11,744 bases of DNA from JAFDVN01 sp964472275. GTDB taxonomy: Bacteria > Acidobacteriota > Holophagae > Holophagales > Holophagaceae. Shown here one piece after another: positions 1 to 9,013 of the stretch. The first letter of the stretch is position 1. The number at the start of each line of letters is the position of its first letter. The stretch lies in the NCBI GenBank assembly GCA_964472275.1, contig CAYYJN010000063.1, positions 1 to 11,744 on the forward strand, given 5' to 3'. Under the pieces are notes generated by a model. The model was given only the letters and a program-made list of their open reading frames with translations. It was not told where the DNA came from and searched no databases. Both the position numbers and the translations under genes were made by a program.

Positions 1-1193
1 CGCAGGTAGCGGCCCTGCTGGCTCACGACGCCGACGCTTTCGTCATGGATGAGGGCCTGGCGCACGGCTTCGGCGTCGAGGCCCTTCCGCAGTTCGATGA
101 GGCAGAAGCAGCCGGCGTTGAAGGGGAAGACGGTCCAATGCGGTGTCGGCGCGGAGAGGGCGGCCTTGAGCTTGCGGTAGCGGGCCTCCATGATGAGGCG
201 CAGGCGCTCGAATTCGGCCGCGTGGCGCGGGTCCAGCAGCTCTTCTTCCATGAGGTATTGAGAGAGCCCCACGGGGCTGCCGATGGTCGAACGGACGAGG
301 CTCATGGCCTTGTCCACGAGGATCGCCGCGACCTCGGCCTTCACGCCGAAGGAGAGGAAGCCCACGCGGCCGCCGAAGAAGCTCAGCTCCTTCGTCACGC
401 CATCGCACTTGAGGGGGATGAGGTTCTCGTTGCGGTTCAGCAGCGAATAGAAGAGGCTCTTGGGCGTCGCCGTGGGCTCGAAGACGAGGCCGTGGTAGGC
501 GTCGTCGCAGTAGACGACGACGACGCGGTCCTTCGCGGCTTCCATGAGCACATCGGCGATGGCTTCCAGTTCGGTCGGCGTCGGCGAGTAGCCCGACGGG
601 TTGCTGGGGAAATTGAGCAGCGCGTGGACCTTGCCCTTCTGGGCTGCCAAGGAGGCGCGCAGGCCCTCCACATTGAAGCCGCCAGCCGCGTTGTAGAAGG
701 GGTAGGTGGCGCGCTCGCCTTCGAGGCGCATGTCAAAGACTTGCTCGTAGTTGTCCCAGTAGAGGTCGGGGATCGTGAGCGTGTCGCCGGGCGAGAAGAA
801 GAGGTCCGCGGCCATGCTCAGCGCGTTGCAGATGCCGGCGGTGACGGAAGGCAGGGCGACGCCCGCGGCGCGTTCGTCTTCCGCCACCAGCTTGGCGTGC
901 CAGGTCTTGCGGGCGCGCTCGCGGCCCTGGATGGGCGAGTAGAGGAAGGCGTCCTTGGGCGGCAGGTTCTTCAATTTTTCCGCCAGGGGCGCGAGGGGGA
1001 TGGGGTTGCCCGCGCCATCCGTGATCTGGCCGATGGTGGCGTTGATGGCGCAGCCTGAGGCCTGACCCGCCTGGAAGGGGATGCCCTTGGGGAAGAAGGC
1101 CCGCTTCCCGAGGGGGCTCAGGGCTTCCAGCACCTGGGGGGCCAGGCCCTTCAGGCGTTCGTTGCGTTCGGCGGCTTCGGGGTGCAGGCGCAT
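1..1193 (-). CDS. PLP-dependent class I/II aminotransferase (C-terminus cut by window edge)
   Basis: Cytoplasmic pyridoxal-phosphate enzyme expected to move an amino group between an amino acid and a 2-oxo acid; the substrate cannot be read from sequence. 397 codons are visible. Fold-type I landmarks occur in order: NFPSNPSGY at residues 194-202 (the NPxNPTG-like cofactor and substrate loop), CDDAYHGLVF at 229-238 (Asp for the pyridine nitrogen, Tyr for the cofactor oxygen), and DGVTKE at 264-269, where K268 is the likely Schiff-base lysine, followed by GGRVGF (R276, phosphate binding). The last visible residues are SQQGRYL, so probably only a few dozen residues are missing. ATG at 1193 is preferred because GAGG lies 6 nt before it; an in-frame ATG two codons upstream (1199) is possible, and a TGA closes the frame just above that. 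It is divergent from clpB. The family call is firm and the substrate is unknown. Confidence 0.9.
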   Translation of the reverse strand, partial: MRLHPEAAERNERLKGLAPQVLEALSPLGKRAFFPKGIPFQAGQASGCAINATIGQITDGAGNPIPLAPLAEKLKNLPPKDAFLYSPIQGRERARKTWHAKLVAEDERAAGVALPSVTAGICNALSMAADLFFSPGDTLTIPDLYWDNYEQVFDMRLEGERATYPFYNAAGGFNVEGLRASLAAQKGKVHALLNFPSNPSGYSPTPTELEAIADVLMEAAKDRVVVVYCDDAYHGLVFEPTATPKSLFYSLLNRNENLIPLKCDGVTKELSFFGGRVGFLSFGVKAEVAAILVDKAMSLVRSTIGSPVGLSQYLMEEELLDPRHAAEFERLRLIMEARYRKLKAALSAPTPHWTVFPFNAGCFCLIELRKGLDAEAVRQALIHDESVGVVSQQGRYL

Positions 1194-1261
1194 GGACATC
1201 CTCGAAAGGAAGCTCAAGCTTAGCGAAGCCTTGTCAGACATGGGGCTATTCAAAATGGTGA

Positions 1262-1312
1262 ATCTGAATGAATAAAATATGAGTTGACAAATATCATATT
1301 TGAACGATCCTG
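1262..1312. promoter_or_regulatory. AT-rich divergent promoter region between the aminotransferase gene and clpB
   Basis: This roughly 50-bp AT-rich island is the only such stretch in the window. On the plus strand a consensus -35 TTGACA lies at 1284-1289, but at 16-18 bp spacing the -10 candidates are weak (GATCCT, ATCCTG). On the minus strand TTCAAA (complement of 1299-1304) is followed after 17 bp by CATATT (complement of 1276-1281), a plausible promoter for the aminotransferase gene with a leader of about 70 nt. A divergent promoter region is well supported by position and composition; the exact boxes are inferred. Confidence 0.5.
1275..1302. repeat. Nested inverted repeats, operator-like, overlapping the TTGACA box
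   Basis: CAAATAT (1288-1294) and ATATTTG (1296-1302) form a perfect 7-bp inverted repeat around a single central C. A further copy, AAATATGA at 1275-1282, pairs with TCATATTT at 1294-1301 across an 11-nt spacer. The half-site AAATAT therefore occurs directly at 1275 and 1289 (14 bp apart) and inverted at 1296. The repeats straddle TTGACA (1284-1289), so a bound protein could block the promoter of either flanking gene. The symmetry is visible; the operator role is inferred, and AT-rich DNA makes chance repeats likelier. Confidence 0.45.
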
Positions 1313-1330
1313 AGATTCCTGCGAGGTCCC

Positions 1331-3904
<2,574 letters not shown>

Positions 3905-3921
3905 GAAAGCGTGGATGGGAG

Positions 3922-3927
3922 TATGCT
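3922..3927 (+). promoter_or_regulatory. TATGCT box 6 nt before the GTG start; possible leaderless promoter
   Basis: A TANNNT hexamer, TATGCT, ends exactly 6 nt before the GTG at 3934, the spacing typical of -10 boxes of leaderless genes, where transcription begins at the start codon. The only Shine-Dalgarno-like string, GGGAG at 3917-3921, is 12 nt from GTG, longer than usual. No convincing -35 box is visible. The alternative is simple read-through from clpB with weak initiation. Confidence 0.35.
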
Positions 3928-3933
3928 GTCGGC

Positions 3934-5349
3934 GTGACGACGACTTCAGCTCCCATCCTCATCGTGGATGATGAGGCCGACCTCCGGTCCCTGCTGGTGG
4001 AGGCTCTCCAGGAACTGGGGCACGAGGCTCTGAGCGCCGCCGGCGGCGCTCAAGCGGTCGAGCTGGTGAAGACGCGGCATTTCCCGGTGGTCTTCACGGA
4101 CCTGAACATGCCCGGCATGTCCGGCCTCGACTTGATCAGCCAGCTCCACCAGGTGGACCCCAAGAGCTTCCCCATCCTGATGACGGGCTTCGCCACCACC
4201 GAGGCGGCCATCCAGGCCCTGAAGGGCGGGGCCTACGATTTCATCACCAAGCCTTTCAAGTTCGCGGAGATCGAGGCGAGCCTGAACCGGGCCTTGAGCC
4301 ATTACAACGCGCTGAGGGAAAACGAGGCCTACCAGCACGACTTGGAGACGCGCGTCGAGGCGCGCACCAAGGAGACGGTGAAGCTCAAAGACGACATCGA
4401 GCGCCTGTTCGAAGGGTTCGTGGACGCTTCCGTGGCCGCGATCGAAGCGCGCGATCCGACGACCTCGGGCCACAGTCACCGCGTGGCCGAACTCACCGTC
4501 GGGCTCGCCGAGGCGGTGAACCTCACGGATGGCGGCGTCTGGGGCGGTTTCCGCCTCTCGGAACGGCAGCTCCGGGAGTTGCGCTACGCGAGCCTGCTCC
4601 ACGACTTCGGCAAAGTGGGCGTGCGGGAGCAGGTGCTCGTGAAGGCCAAGAAGCTCGAAGCGTCGCGGGTGGAGGTTCTGTTGCAGCGCCTCCATCAGCG
4701 GAGCCTCGAACAGGAAGTCGAGGCGCTCCGCGCGGCGTGGCGCGAAGGCCGCCCCTTCGACGCGAGCCTCATCGAAGGGCTCCAGGCCGAGGGACGGGCG
4801 GAAGCGCTGCGCCTCATCGCCCTCGTCCAGCAGTCCAACGAACCCAGTGTGTTGCCCAAGGAAGCCGCGGAAGAACTCGCGCATCTGGACGGCATGGCTT
4901 TCCAGCACTGGAGCGGCCATCGCAAGCCCCTCGTGGAGGACCGCGACCTCTCCGCGTTGCGCATCCCCAAAGGCAGCCTCACCGAAGAGGAGCGGCGTGA
5001 GGTGGAAAGCCATGTGACGCACACCTTCCGCTTCCTGGAGAAGATCCCCTGGACGGAGGAGCTGGGCGGCGTGCCTTCCATCGCCTACGCCCATCACGAG
5101 CGCCTCAATGGTCGCGGCTACCCGCGAAAGCTCACCGGCGAGGCCATTCCCGCCCAGAGCAAGATGATGGCCATCGCCGATGTGTTCGACGCGCTCGCGG
5201 CTTCGGACCGGCCCTACAAGGTCGCGGTCCCGGTGGGCAAGGCCCTCGACATCCTGCGCGAAGAGGCCAAGGCGGGCCTCATGGACCCCGAGCTGTTTAG
5301 CATCTTCGTCGAAGCGAAGGTCTACGAGCGGACGACGATGGGGAAGTGA
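3934..5349 (+). CDS. Response regulator with HD-GYP phosphodiesterase output domain carrying a ~100-residue insertion
   Basis: Cytoplasmic two-component output protein of 471 residues, predicted to hydrolyse cyclic-di-GMP when phosphorylated. The receiver domain (about 7-122) has acidic D12/D13, phospho-acceptor D56 (VVFTDLNMP), T84 and K106 (ITKPFK). A helical, charged linker (about 125-165) follows. The HD-GYP domain then shows H180 (SGHSHRV), H223-D224-K227 (LLHDFGKVG), H360, H387-H388-E389, GYP at 395-397 and D416, so the usual metal ligands look intact and activity is likely. Oddities: about 105 mostly helical residues (243-348) separate the KAKKL segment from SLTEEE, which are adjacent in ordinary HD-GYP domains such as RpfG, and N392 replaces the common Asp of DGxGYP. 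GTG is the only credible start; the frame is open upstream into the clpB stop but has no ATG, GTG or TTG. No cognate kinase is in view. The family is certain; the signal and target are not. Confidence 0.92.
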   Translation: MTTTSAPILIVDDEADLRSLLVEALQELGHEALSAAGGAQAVELVKTRHFPVVFTDLNMPGMSGLDLISQLHQVDPKSFPILMTGFATTEAAIQALKGGAYDFITKPFKFAEIEASLNRALSHYNALRENEAYQHDLETRVEARTKETVKLKDDIERLFEGFVDASVAAIEARDPTTSGHSHRVAELTVGLAEAVNLTDGGVWGGFRLSERQLRELRYASLLHDFGKVGVREQVLVKAKKLEASRVEVLLQRLHQRSLEQEVEALRAAWREGRPFDASLIEGLQAEGRAEALRLIALVQQSNEPSVLPKEAAEELAHLDGMAFQHWSGHRKPLVEDRDLSALRIPKGSLTEEERREVESHVTHTFRFLEKIPWTEELGGVPSIAYAHHERLNGRGYPRKLTGEAIPAQSKMMAIADVFDALAASDRPYKVAVPVGKALDILREEAKAGLMDPELFSIFVEAKVYERTTMGK

Positions 5350-5353
5350 AACT

Positions 5354-5383
5354 GGGAACCAGCGCTGTCCATCGGTGGTTCCC
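5354..5383 (+). repeat. 8-bp inverted repeat between the HD-GYP gene and nagZ
   Basis: GGGAACCA (5354-5361) and TGGTTCCC (5376-5383) are perfect reverse complements separated by 14 nt that include the palindrome AGCGCT. The repeat starts 5 nt after the TGA of the preceding gene and ends 15 nt before the next start. No T-run follows, so it is not a classic intrinsic terminator. It could be a factor-dependent terminator, an mRNA-stabilising stem or an operator over the nagZ promoter. The symmetry is seen; the role is inferred. Confidence 0.5.
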
Positions 5384-5385
5384 GT

Positions 5386-5391
5386 TAAGCT
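5386..5391 (+). promoter_or_regulatory. TAAGCT box 6 nt before the nagZ ATG; possible leaderless promoter
   Basis: TAAGCT (a TANNNT form) lies 6 nt upstream of the ATG at 5398, the same geometry as the TATGCT box before the upstream regulator gene. No Shine-Dalgarno-like purine run exists between the inverted repeat and the start codon, so ordinary initiation would be weak. A -35 element would fall in the loop of the neighbouring inverted repeat and none is recognisable. Confidence 0.35.
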
Positions 5392-5397
5392 CTTTCC

Positions 5398-6411
5398 ATG
5401 CGCGTGAGTGACGGACTTGTGTGGATGGGCTTTGATGGCCAGGATGCGCCGGGTGTGCCGGAGGACCTGACGCCTGGCGGTGTGATCCTCTTCGCGCGCA
5501 ACCTCGATCCCGACCCTACAAAAGGCCCCGCGCGGTGCAAGGCGTTGCTGGACGCGCTGCACGCGCGCTTCAGCGGTGAGCGCACACTCGCCATCGCCAT
5601 TGACCAGGAAGGCGGCGCCGTCTCGCGCCTGCGCGCGTGGGTGGGCGACACACCCTCGCTGCGCCGCATCTGGAGCGCGCAAGGCGCGGCTGGATGCGAG
5701 GCCTGGGGCCGCCTTTGGGGCGAAGGGCTCGCCCTGCTCGGCTTCAATGTGGACTTCGCCCCGGTGACGGACCTCTGGGACGGCAACAAGGACGCGGGGA
5801 TCGGCGACCGCGCGGCCAGCGCGGACCCTGCGGAAGTGGCCGCCGCGGTGGGCGCGTTCCTTCACGGTCTGGAATCCACCGGCCTGCGCGGCTGCCTCAA
5901 GCATTTCCCCGGTCTTGGCGGCACCACGGTGGATTCGCACCTGGGTCTGCCCGAGCTGACGAATCGCGCGGATGTGGACCGCAACGCACGGCCCTTCGTC
6001 GCGCTATCCAACGACGACCGCCTCGTGATGGTGGCGCATCTCAAGACACCGCTTTCGGATCTGCCATCGAGCCTCGATCGCGGTCAGGTGGCGGAGAACC
6101 CCTGGGGCGTGCGAGGCCGCTTCTTGCCCGACGATCTCGAAATGGGAGGCTGCGCGGCCTGGGATTGGGACGCGCGCGTGACGAAGTGCCTGGAGGCCGG
6201 TCACGAATGGTTGCTCGTCTGCCAAAGCGGCGCGGGCGTCCGCGCATGCGCGGAGGCGGCGGCGAAGCTGCCCGCCTCCGTCGTGGAGAACGCCTTGACG
6301 AAAAACCGCGCCATGCGCGCGAACCTCCGCCTGCCGTACAAAGGCCCGCTGGATCCGCGGGCCTGGGACGCATGGATCGGAAGGCTGAAGGCCGCGAGCG
6401 CGGGGCTTTAG
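5398..6411 (+). CDS. nagZ: Glycoside hydrolase family 3 protein, NagZ-like beta-N-acetylglucosaminidase
   Basis: Retaining GH3 hydrolase; NagZ enzymes remove N-acetylglucosamine from GlcNAc-anhydroMurNAc-peptides during peptidoglycan recycling in the cytoplasm. At 337 residues with no signal peptide it matches bacterial NagZ (about 340) and not large secreted GH3 enzymes. Seen in order: TPGGVILFARNL (25-36), DQEGGAVSRL (69-78), GFNVDFAPVTDLW (115-127), IGDRAA (135-140), KHFPGLGGTTVDSH (168-181) and PDDLEMGG (244-251). By family knowledge K168/H169 bind the sugar, D179-H181 form the mobile acid/base dyad and D245 is the nucleophile. Oddities: Leu replaces the second His of the usual KHFPGHG, and Pro replaces Ser in the usual SDDL. 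ATG at 5398 lacks a visible ribosome-binding site. It lies 48 nt after the HD-GYP gene and converges on metK. Fold and family are firm; the exact substrate rests on similarity. Confidence 0.88.
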   Translation: MRVSDGLVWMGFDGQDAPGVPEDLTPGGVILFARNLDPDPTKGPARCKALLDALHARFSGERTLAIAIDQEGGAVSRLRAWVGDTPSLRRIWSAQGAAGCEAWGRLWGEGLALLGFNVDFAPVTDLWDGNKDAGIGDRAASADPAEVAAAVGAFLHGLESTGLRGCLKHFPGLGGTTVDSHLGLPELTNRADVDRNARPFVALSNDDRLVMVAHLKTPLSDLPSSLDRGQVAENPWGVRGRFLPDDLEMGGCAAWDWDARVTKCLEAGHEWLLVCQSGAGVRACAEAAAKLPASVVENALTKNRAMRANLRLPYKGPLDPRAWDAWIGRLKAASAGL

Positions 6412-6457
6412 GCCGAAGCGCCGCGCCGTTTGAACCTCCAGCCTCCGGTCTCCAGCC
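6412..6457. other. Convergent gap between nagZ and metK with no clear terminator
   Basis: The 46 nt between the two stop codons hold a direct repeat of CTCCAGCC (6436-6443 and 6450-6457, 14 bp apart). I see no hairpin followed by a T-run on either strand, so how these convergent transcripts end is not visible. Confidence 0.5.
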
Positions 6458-7600
6458 CTACTTCGCCGCGGCCTTCAGCGCGTCGGCCTTGTCCGTATTC
6501 TCCCAGGAGAACTCGGGACGGCCGAAGTGGCCGTAGGCGGCGGTGGCGCGGTAGATGGGTTTGCGCAGGTCCAGGGCCTCGATCATGGCCTTGGGCGTGC
6601 AACTGAACACGGCGCGCACGGCCTTCACGATGGCGTCGTCCGACACATGGCCGGTGCCGAAGGTGTCCACGCTGATGGAGACGGGCTCGGCCACGCCGAT
6701 GGCGTAGGCGAGCTGGATCTCGCAGCGGTCGGCGAGACCCGCCGCGACGATGTTCTTGGCGATGTAGCGGCCCATGTAGGCGGCGGAGCGGTCCACCTTG
6801 CTGGGGTCCTTGCCGGAGAAGGCGCCGCCGCCGTGATGGCCCGCGCCGCCGTAGGTGTCCACGATGATCTTGCGGCCCGTGAGGCCGCAGTCGCCCATGG
6901 GCCCGCCGATGACGAAGCGGCCCGTGGGATTGATGTGGTACTTGGTGTCCTTGTCCAGCAGGGCCGCGGGCAGGGCGCCTTGGATCACTTCGCGCATCAC
7001 TTCGGCGCGGAGCGTCTCCATGTTGATCTCCTCGGCGTGCTGGGTGCTGATGACGACGGTGTCAATGCGGACGATCTTGTCGCCGTCGTATTCCACGGAG
7101 ACCTGGCTCTTGCCATCGGGGCGCAGCCAGGGGAGGACGCCGCTCTTGCGCGCCTCCGACAGGCGGCGCGTGAGCTTGTGGGCGTAGAGGATGGGCGCGG
7201 GCATGAGCTCCGGCGTCTCGGTGGTCGCGTAGCCGAACATGAGGCCTTGGTCCCCGGCGCCGCCGGTGTCCACGCCCATGGCGATGTCGGGGCTCTGGCG
7301 GTCCAGCGTGACCGTCACGGCGCAGGTGTGGCCGTCGAAGCCCTTCGCGCCTTCGTCGTAGCCGATGCTGTTCACCACTTCGCGGGCGAGCTGCGCGACG
7401 GGGATGTAGGTCTTGGTGGTGATCTCGCCCGCGACGAGCACGAGGCCCGTCGTCACCAGCGTCTCGCAGGCGACGCGGCTCATCGGGTCGTCCTTCAGCG
7501 CGGCGTCCAGGACGGCGTCGCTGATCTGGTCCGCGATCTTGTCGGGATGCCCCTCGGTGACGCTTTCAGAGGTGAACAGGTGGCGTCCCAGCTTGGCCAT
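6458..7600 (-). CDS. metK: S-adenosylmethionine synthetase (methionine adenosyltransferase)
   Basis: Makes S-adenosylmethionine from methionine and ATP, releasing phosphate and pyrophosphate; a cytoplasmic tetramer in known members. The 380 residues match E. coli MetK (384). Visible motifs: TEGHPDKIADQISDAVLDA (15-33, ATP/metal site), GGAGDQGLMFGYATTETPE (113-131, the GAGDQG substrate loop), HKLTRRL (141-147), DGKSQVSVEY (162-171), HINPTGRFVIGGP (222-234), DTYGG (248-252) and GGGAFSGKDPSKVDRSAAY (257-275, the GGGAFSGKD phosphate loop). The start at 7600 is chosen because MAKLGRHLFTSESVTEGHP is where the family begins and GAGGAG lies 5 nt upstream. The frame stays open for 70 more codons upstream, but that stretch has no family similarity. 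Expression is probably controlled in the structured leader just before the start. Confidence 0.97.
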   Translation of the reverse strand: MAKLGRHLFTSESVTEGHPDKIADQISDAVLDAALKDDPMSRVACETLVTTGLVLVAGEITTKTYIPVAQLAREVVNSIGYDEGAKGFDGHTCAVTVTLDRQSPDIAMGVDTGGAGDQGLMFGYATTETPELMPAPILYAHKLTRRLSEARKSGVLPWLRPDGKSQVSVEYDGDKIVRIDTVVISTQHAEEINMETLRAEVMREVIQGALPAALLDKDTKYHINPTGRFVIGGPMGDCGLTGRKIIVDTYGGAGHHGGGAFSGKDPSKVDRSAAYMGRYIAKNIVAAGLADRCEIQLAYAIGVAEPVSISVDTFGTGHVSDDAIVKAVRAVFSCTPKAMIEALDLRKPIYRATAAYGHFGRPEFSWENTDKADALKAAAK

Positions 7601-7611
7601 GCGCGCTCCTC

Positions 7612-7640
7612 GTCTTCCGGCGGGCGGAAGGAAGACTTCC
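7612..7640 (-). promoter_or_regulatory. Alternative hairpins directly upstream of the metK ribosome-binding site
   Basis: Read on the minus strand, GTCTTCC (7636-7630) pairs with GGAAGAC (7618-7612) in a 7-bp stem with an 11-nt loop ending right against GAGGAG, the metK ribosome-binding site. The first arm can instead join the palindrome GGAAGTCTTCC (7640-7630), and a shorter stem CTTCCG/CGGAAG can form inside. These pairings exclude each other, as expected of a small translational switch or attenuator. Complementarity is seen directly; a regulatory role is inferred. It matches no SAM riboswitch class I can recognise. Confidence 0.35.
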
Positions 7641-7769
7641 ATTATGCGGGCCAGCGCGGCCCCGGGGAAGCGTTCAAAGGCCTTGGGCTTGAGCGTTTCC
7701 GCGTGTTCCGGCCTGGCCCGGGGCCGTGAAGGGCATACAAACCCGTGGCAATTTCCCGGCTTTTGGAAC

Positions 7770-7796
7770 TTGAAAGGGCCGCCACCCGCCGATAAG
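7770..7796 (+). promoter_or_regulatory. Candidate promoter for the coiled-coil lipoprotein gene
   Basis: TTGAAA (7770-7775) and GATAAG (7791-7796) resemble -35 and -10 boxes but are only 15 bp apart, slightly short. A start near 7803 would give a leader of about 30 nt that holds AGGAGG. This sits inside the 231-bp gap shared with metK; the rest of the gap is GC-rich metK leader with no other recognisable element. Confidence 0.35.
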
Positions 7797-7831
7797 GTTG
7801 GACCTTCCATTCGAACTCACAGGAGGCCCCC

Positions 7832-8959
7832 ATGTTCAGGTTCACGCGCCACGCGCTCGTCGCGGGACTCGCCGCCGCCGTGCTCGTCCTCCCCGGATGC
7901 AACCGGGAAAACGCCAAGATCAAGGAGCAGACGGAGAAGGCGGCCCAGGCCGACCAGACCCAGCAGCAGATCCAGGCCGCGGGCCAGGCCCAGCAGCAGG
8001 CTTTGCAGAAGGCCGGGGTGACGGATGTGCAGCCGAACCCCGACACCATGCAGCTCACCGATGAGCAGCGCAAGGCGCTGGAAGACCGCATCAAGAACGA
8101 GAAGAACAGCTCCTACCAGGCGCTGCTCCAGGAAGTCATTGACAAGGACAAGCAGATCAAGGACATGAACGACAAGCTGACGAAGCTGCAGTCCGAGCTT
8201 CCCAAGCCCGATGTCGTCCGCGCCGGTGAAAGCCACTACGGCCTCGCGATGCGCTTCCTCCAGAAGCAGGGCCTGTCCAAGTCCGACGCCAAGAAGCTCG
8301 TGGACAATGTGAACATCATGGACAAGCTGGCGCCCGGCATGGAGGTCTACCACTTCTATTCCAACGGCGTGTACGGCACCTGGGTCGCCAAGGGCCACGC
8401 CCGCATCAGCCCCTCCGAGCTGAACCGCCAGGAGCGAGCCAAGATCGAAGGCGAGCGCGACACCGCCGTCGCCCAGAACGAGAAGCTGCAGGAAGAAGTC
8501 GGGGACCTGGCCACCCAGAAGGAGCAGCTCACCAACGATGTGGCCGCCCTCTCCCAGGAGAAGGCCACGCTGACCCAGCAGATTGACGACCTCACCACGC
8601 TCTCCGAGAAGCAGAAGAGCGACCTGAACTCGATGCACTACATCGTGGGCGACCGCAAGGCCCTCGAGAAGGCGGGCGTCATCATCATCCCGGTCTTCTC
8701 CAAGGATCGCGCCGGCGCGAAGTGGTCCAACGAGGCCTTCGACAAGGAGCTCGACCTGCGCTCCAACGACACCCTGACCTTCACCGCCGCCGACGCGGGC
8801 CTGAAGAAGATCGGCAAGGTCAATGTCGTCCCCGGCTCCCTGGTGAAGGACCAGCACTACACCCTCACCATCGCGCCCGACAAGCAGAGCGCCACGGTGA
8901 AGATCCTCGACAAGAGCCGCTTCACCAACGAGAAGGTCGTGTTCGCGGTTTCCGAATAA
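7832..8959 (+). CDS. Coiled-coil lipoprotein with LysM-like segment
   Basis: Predicted lipoprotein of 375 residues, function unknown. The N-terminal MFRFTRHALVAGLAAAVLVL is a basic and hydrophobic signal, ending in lipobox LPGC with acylated C23; Asn at +2 does not predict inner-membrane retention, so outer-membrane anchoring is likely. Next come a Gln/Ala-rich helix (about 27-62), a charged helix (about 76-122), a segment at 128-188 (VRAGESHYGLAMRF through LAPGMEVYHF) that resembles LysM peptidoglycan-binding domains, a second coiled coil (about 195-266) and a C-terminal part (about 268-375) that looks beta-rich. AGGAGG lies 5 nt before the ATG, the strongest ribosome-binding site here, and an intrinsic terminator follows, so it is probably a single-gene unit with good expression. 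A role tethering outer membrane to cell wall is inference; the LysM match is by pattern only. Confidence 0.85.
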   Translation: MFRFTRHALVAGLAAAVLVLPGCNRENAKIKEQTEKAAQADQTQQQIQAAGQAQQQALQKAGVTDVQPNPDTMQLTDEQRKALEDRIKNEKNSSYQALLQEVIDKDKQIKDMNDKLTKLQSELPKPDVVRAGESHYGLAMRFLQKQGLSKSDAKKLVDNVNIMDKLAPGMEVYHFYSNGVYGTWVAKGHARISPSELNRQERAKIEGERDTAVAQNEKLQEEVGDLATQKEQLTNDVAALSQEKATLTQQIDDLTTLSEKQKSDLNSMHYIVGDRKALEKAGVIIIPVFSKDRAGAKWSNEAFDKELDLRSNDTLTFTAADAGLKKIGKVNVVPGSLVKDQHYTLTIAPDKQSATVKILDKSRFTNEKVVFAVSE

Positions 8960-8980
8960 TCGAAAACCCTACCCGAAGTC

Positions 8981-9013
8981 AGGCCCCCGGCGCGTCCGGG
9001 GGCCTTGCTTTTT
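8981..9013 (+). terminator. Rho-independent terminator after the coiled-coil lipoprotein gene
   Basis: AGGCCCCCGG (8981-8990) and CCGGGGGCCT (8996-9005) form a perfect 10-bp GC-rich stem with a 5-nt loop, followed by TGCTTTTT. It starts 21 nt after the TAA. No T-run lies on the other side, so it acts only on plus-strand transcripts. Confidence 0.93.

Noticed and set aside
45..1058. Long plus-strand open frame opposite the aminotransferase gene
   Set aside because: It is antisense to a gene with clear PLP motifs, has low-complexity Ala/Gly/Arg/Glu composition and no recognisable domain; open antisense frames are common in GC-rich DNA.
1300..1330. Heat-shock (sigma-32) promoter TTGAAC with a CCCAT box before clpB
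   Set aside because: The CCCAT would overlap the start codon and the spacing is too long; no CIRCE repeat is present either.
3946..5940. 664-codon minus-strand open frame spanning the HD-GYP gene and part of nagZ
   Set aside because: Antisense to two genes with intact catalytic motifs; no domain signal of its own.
6436..6457. Direct repeat CTCCAGCC as a possible mobile-element or attachment scar
   Set aside because: Only two 8-bp copies, no target duplication around a gene and no integrase nearby; most likely chance.
7601..7810. N-terminal extension of metK by 70 codons
   Set aside because: The extension lacks family similarity, and ATG at 7600 has GAGGAG at ideal spacing exactly where MetK proteins begin.
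7601..7831. SAM riboswitch upstream of metK
   Set aside because: I looked for SAM-I, SAM-II and SAM-IV style conserved cores in the minus-strand leader and found none; only short local hairpins are visible.
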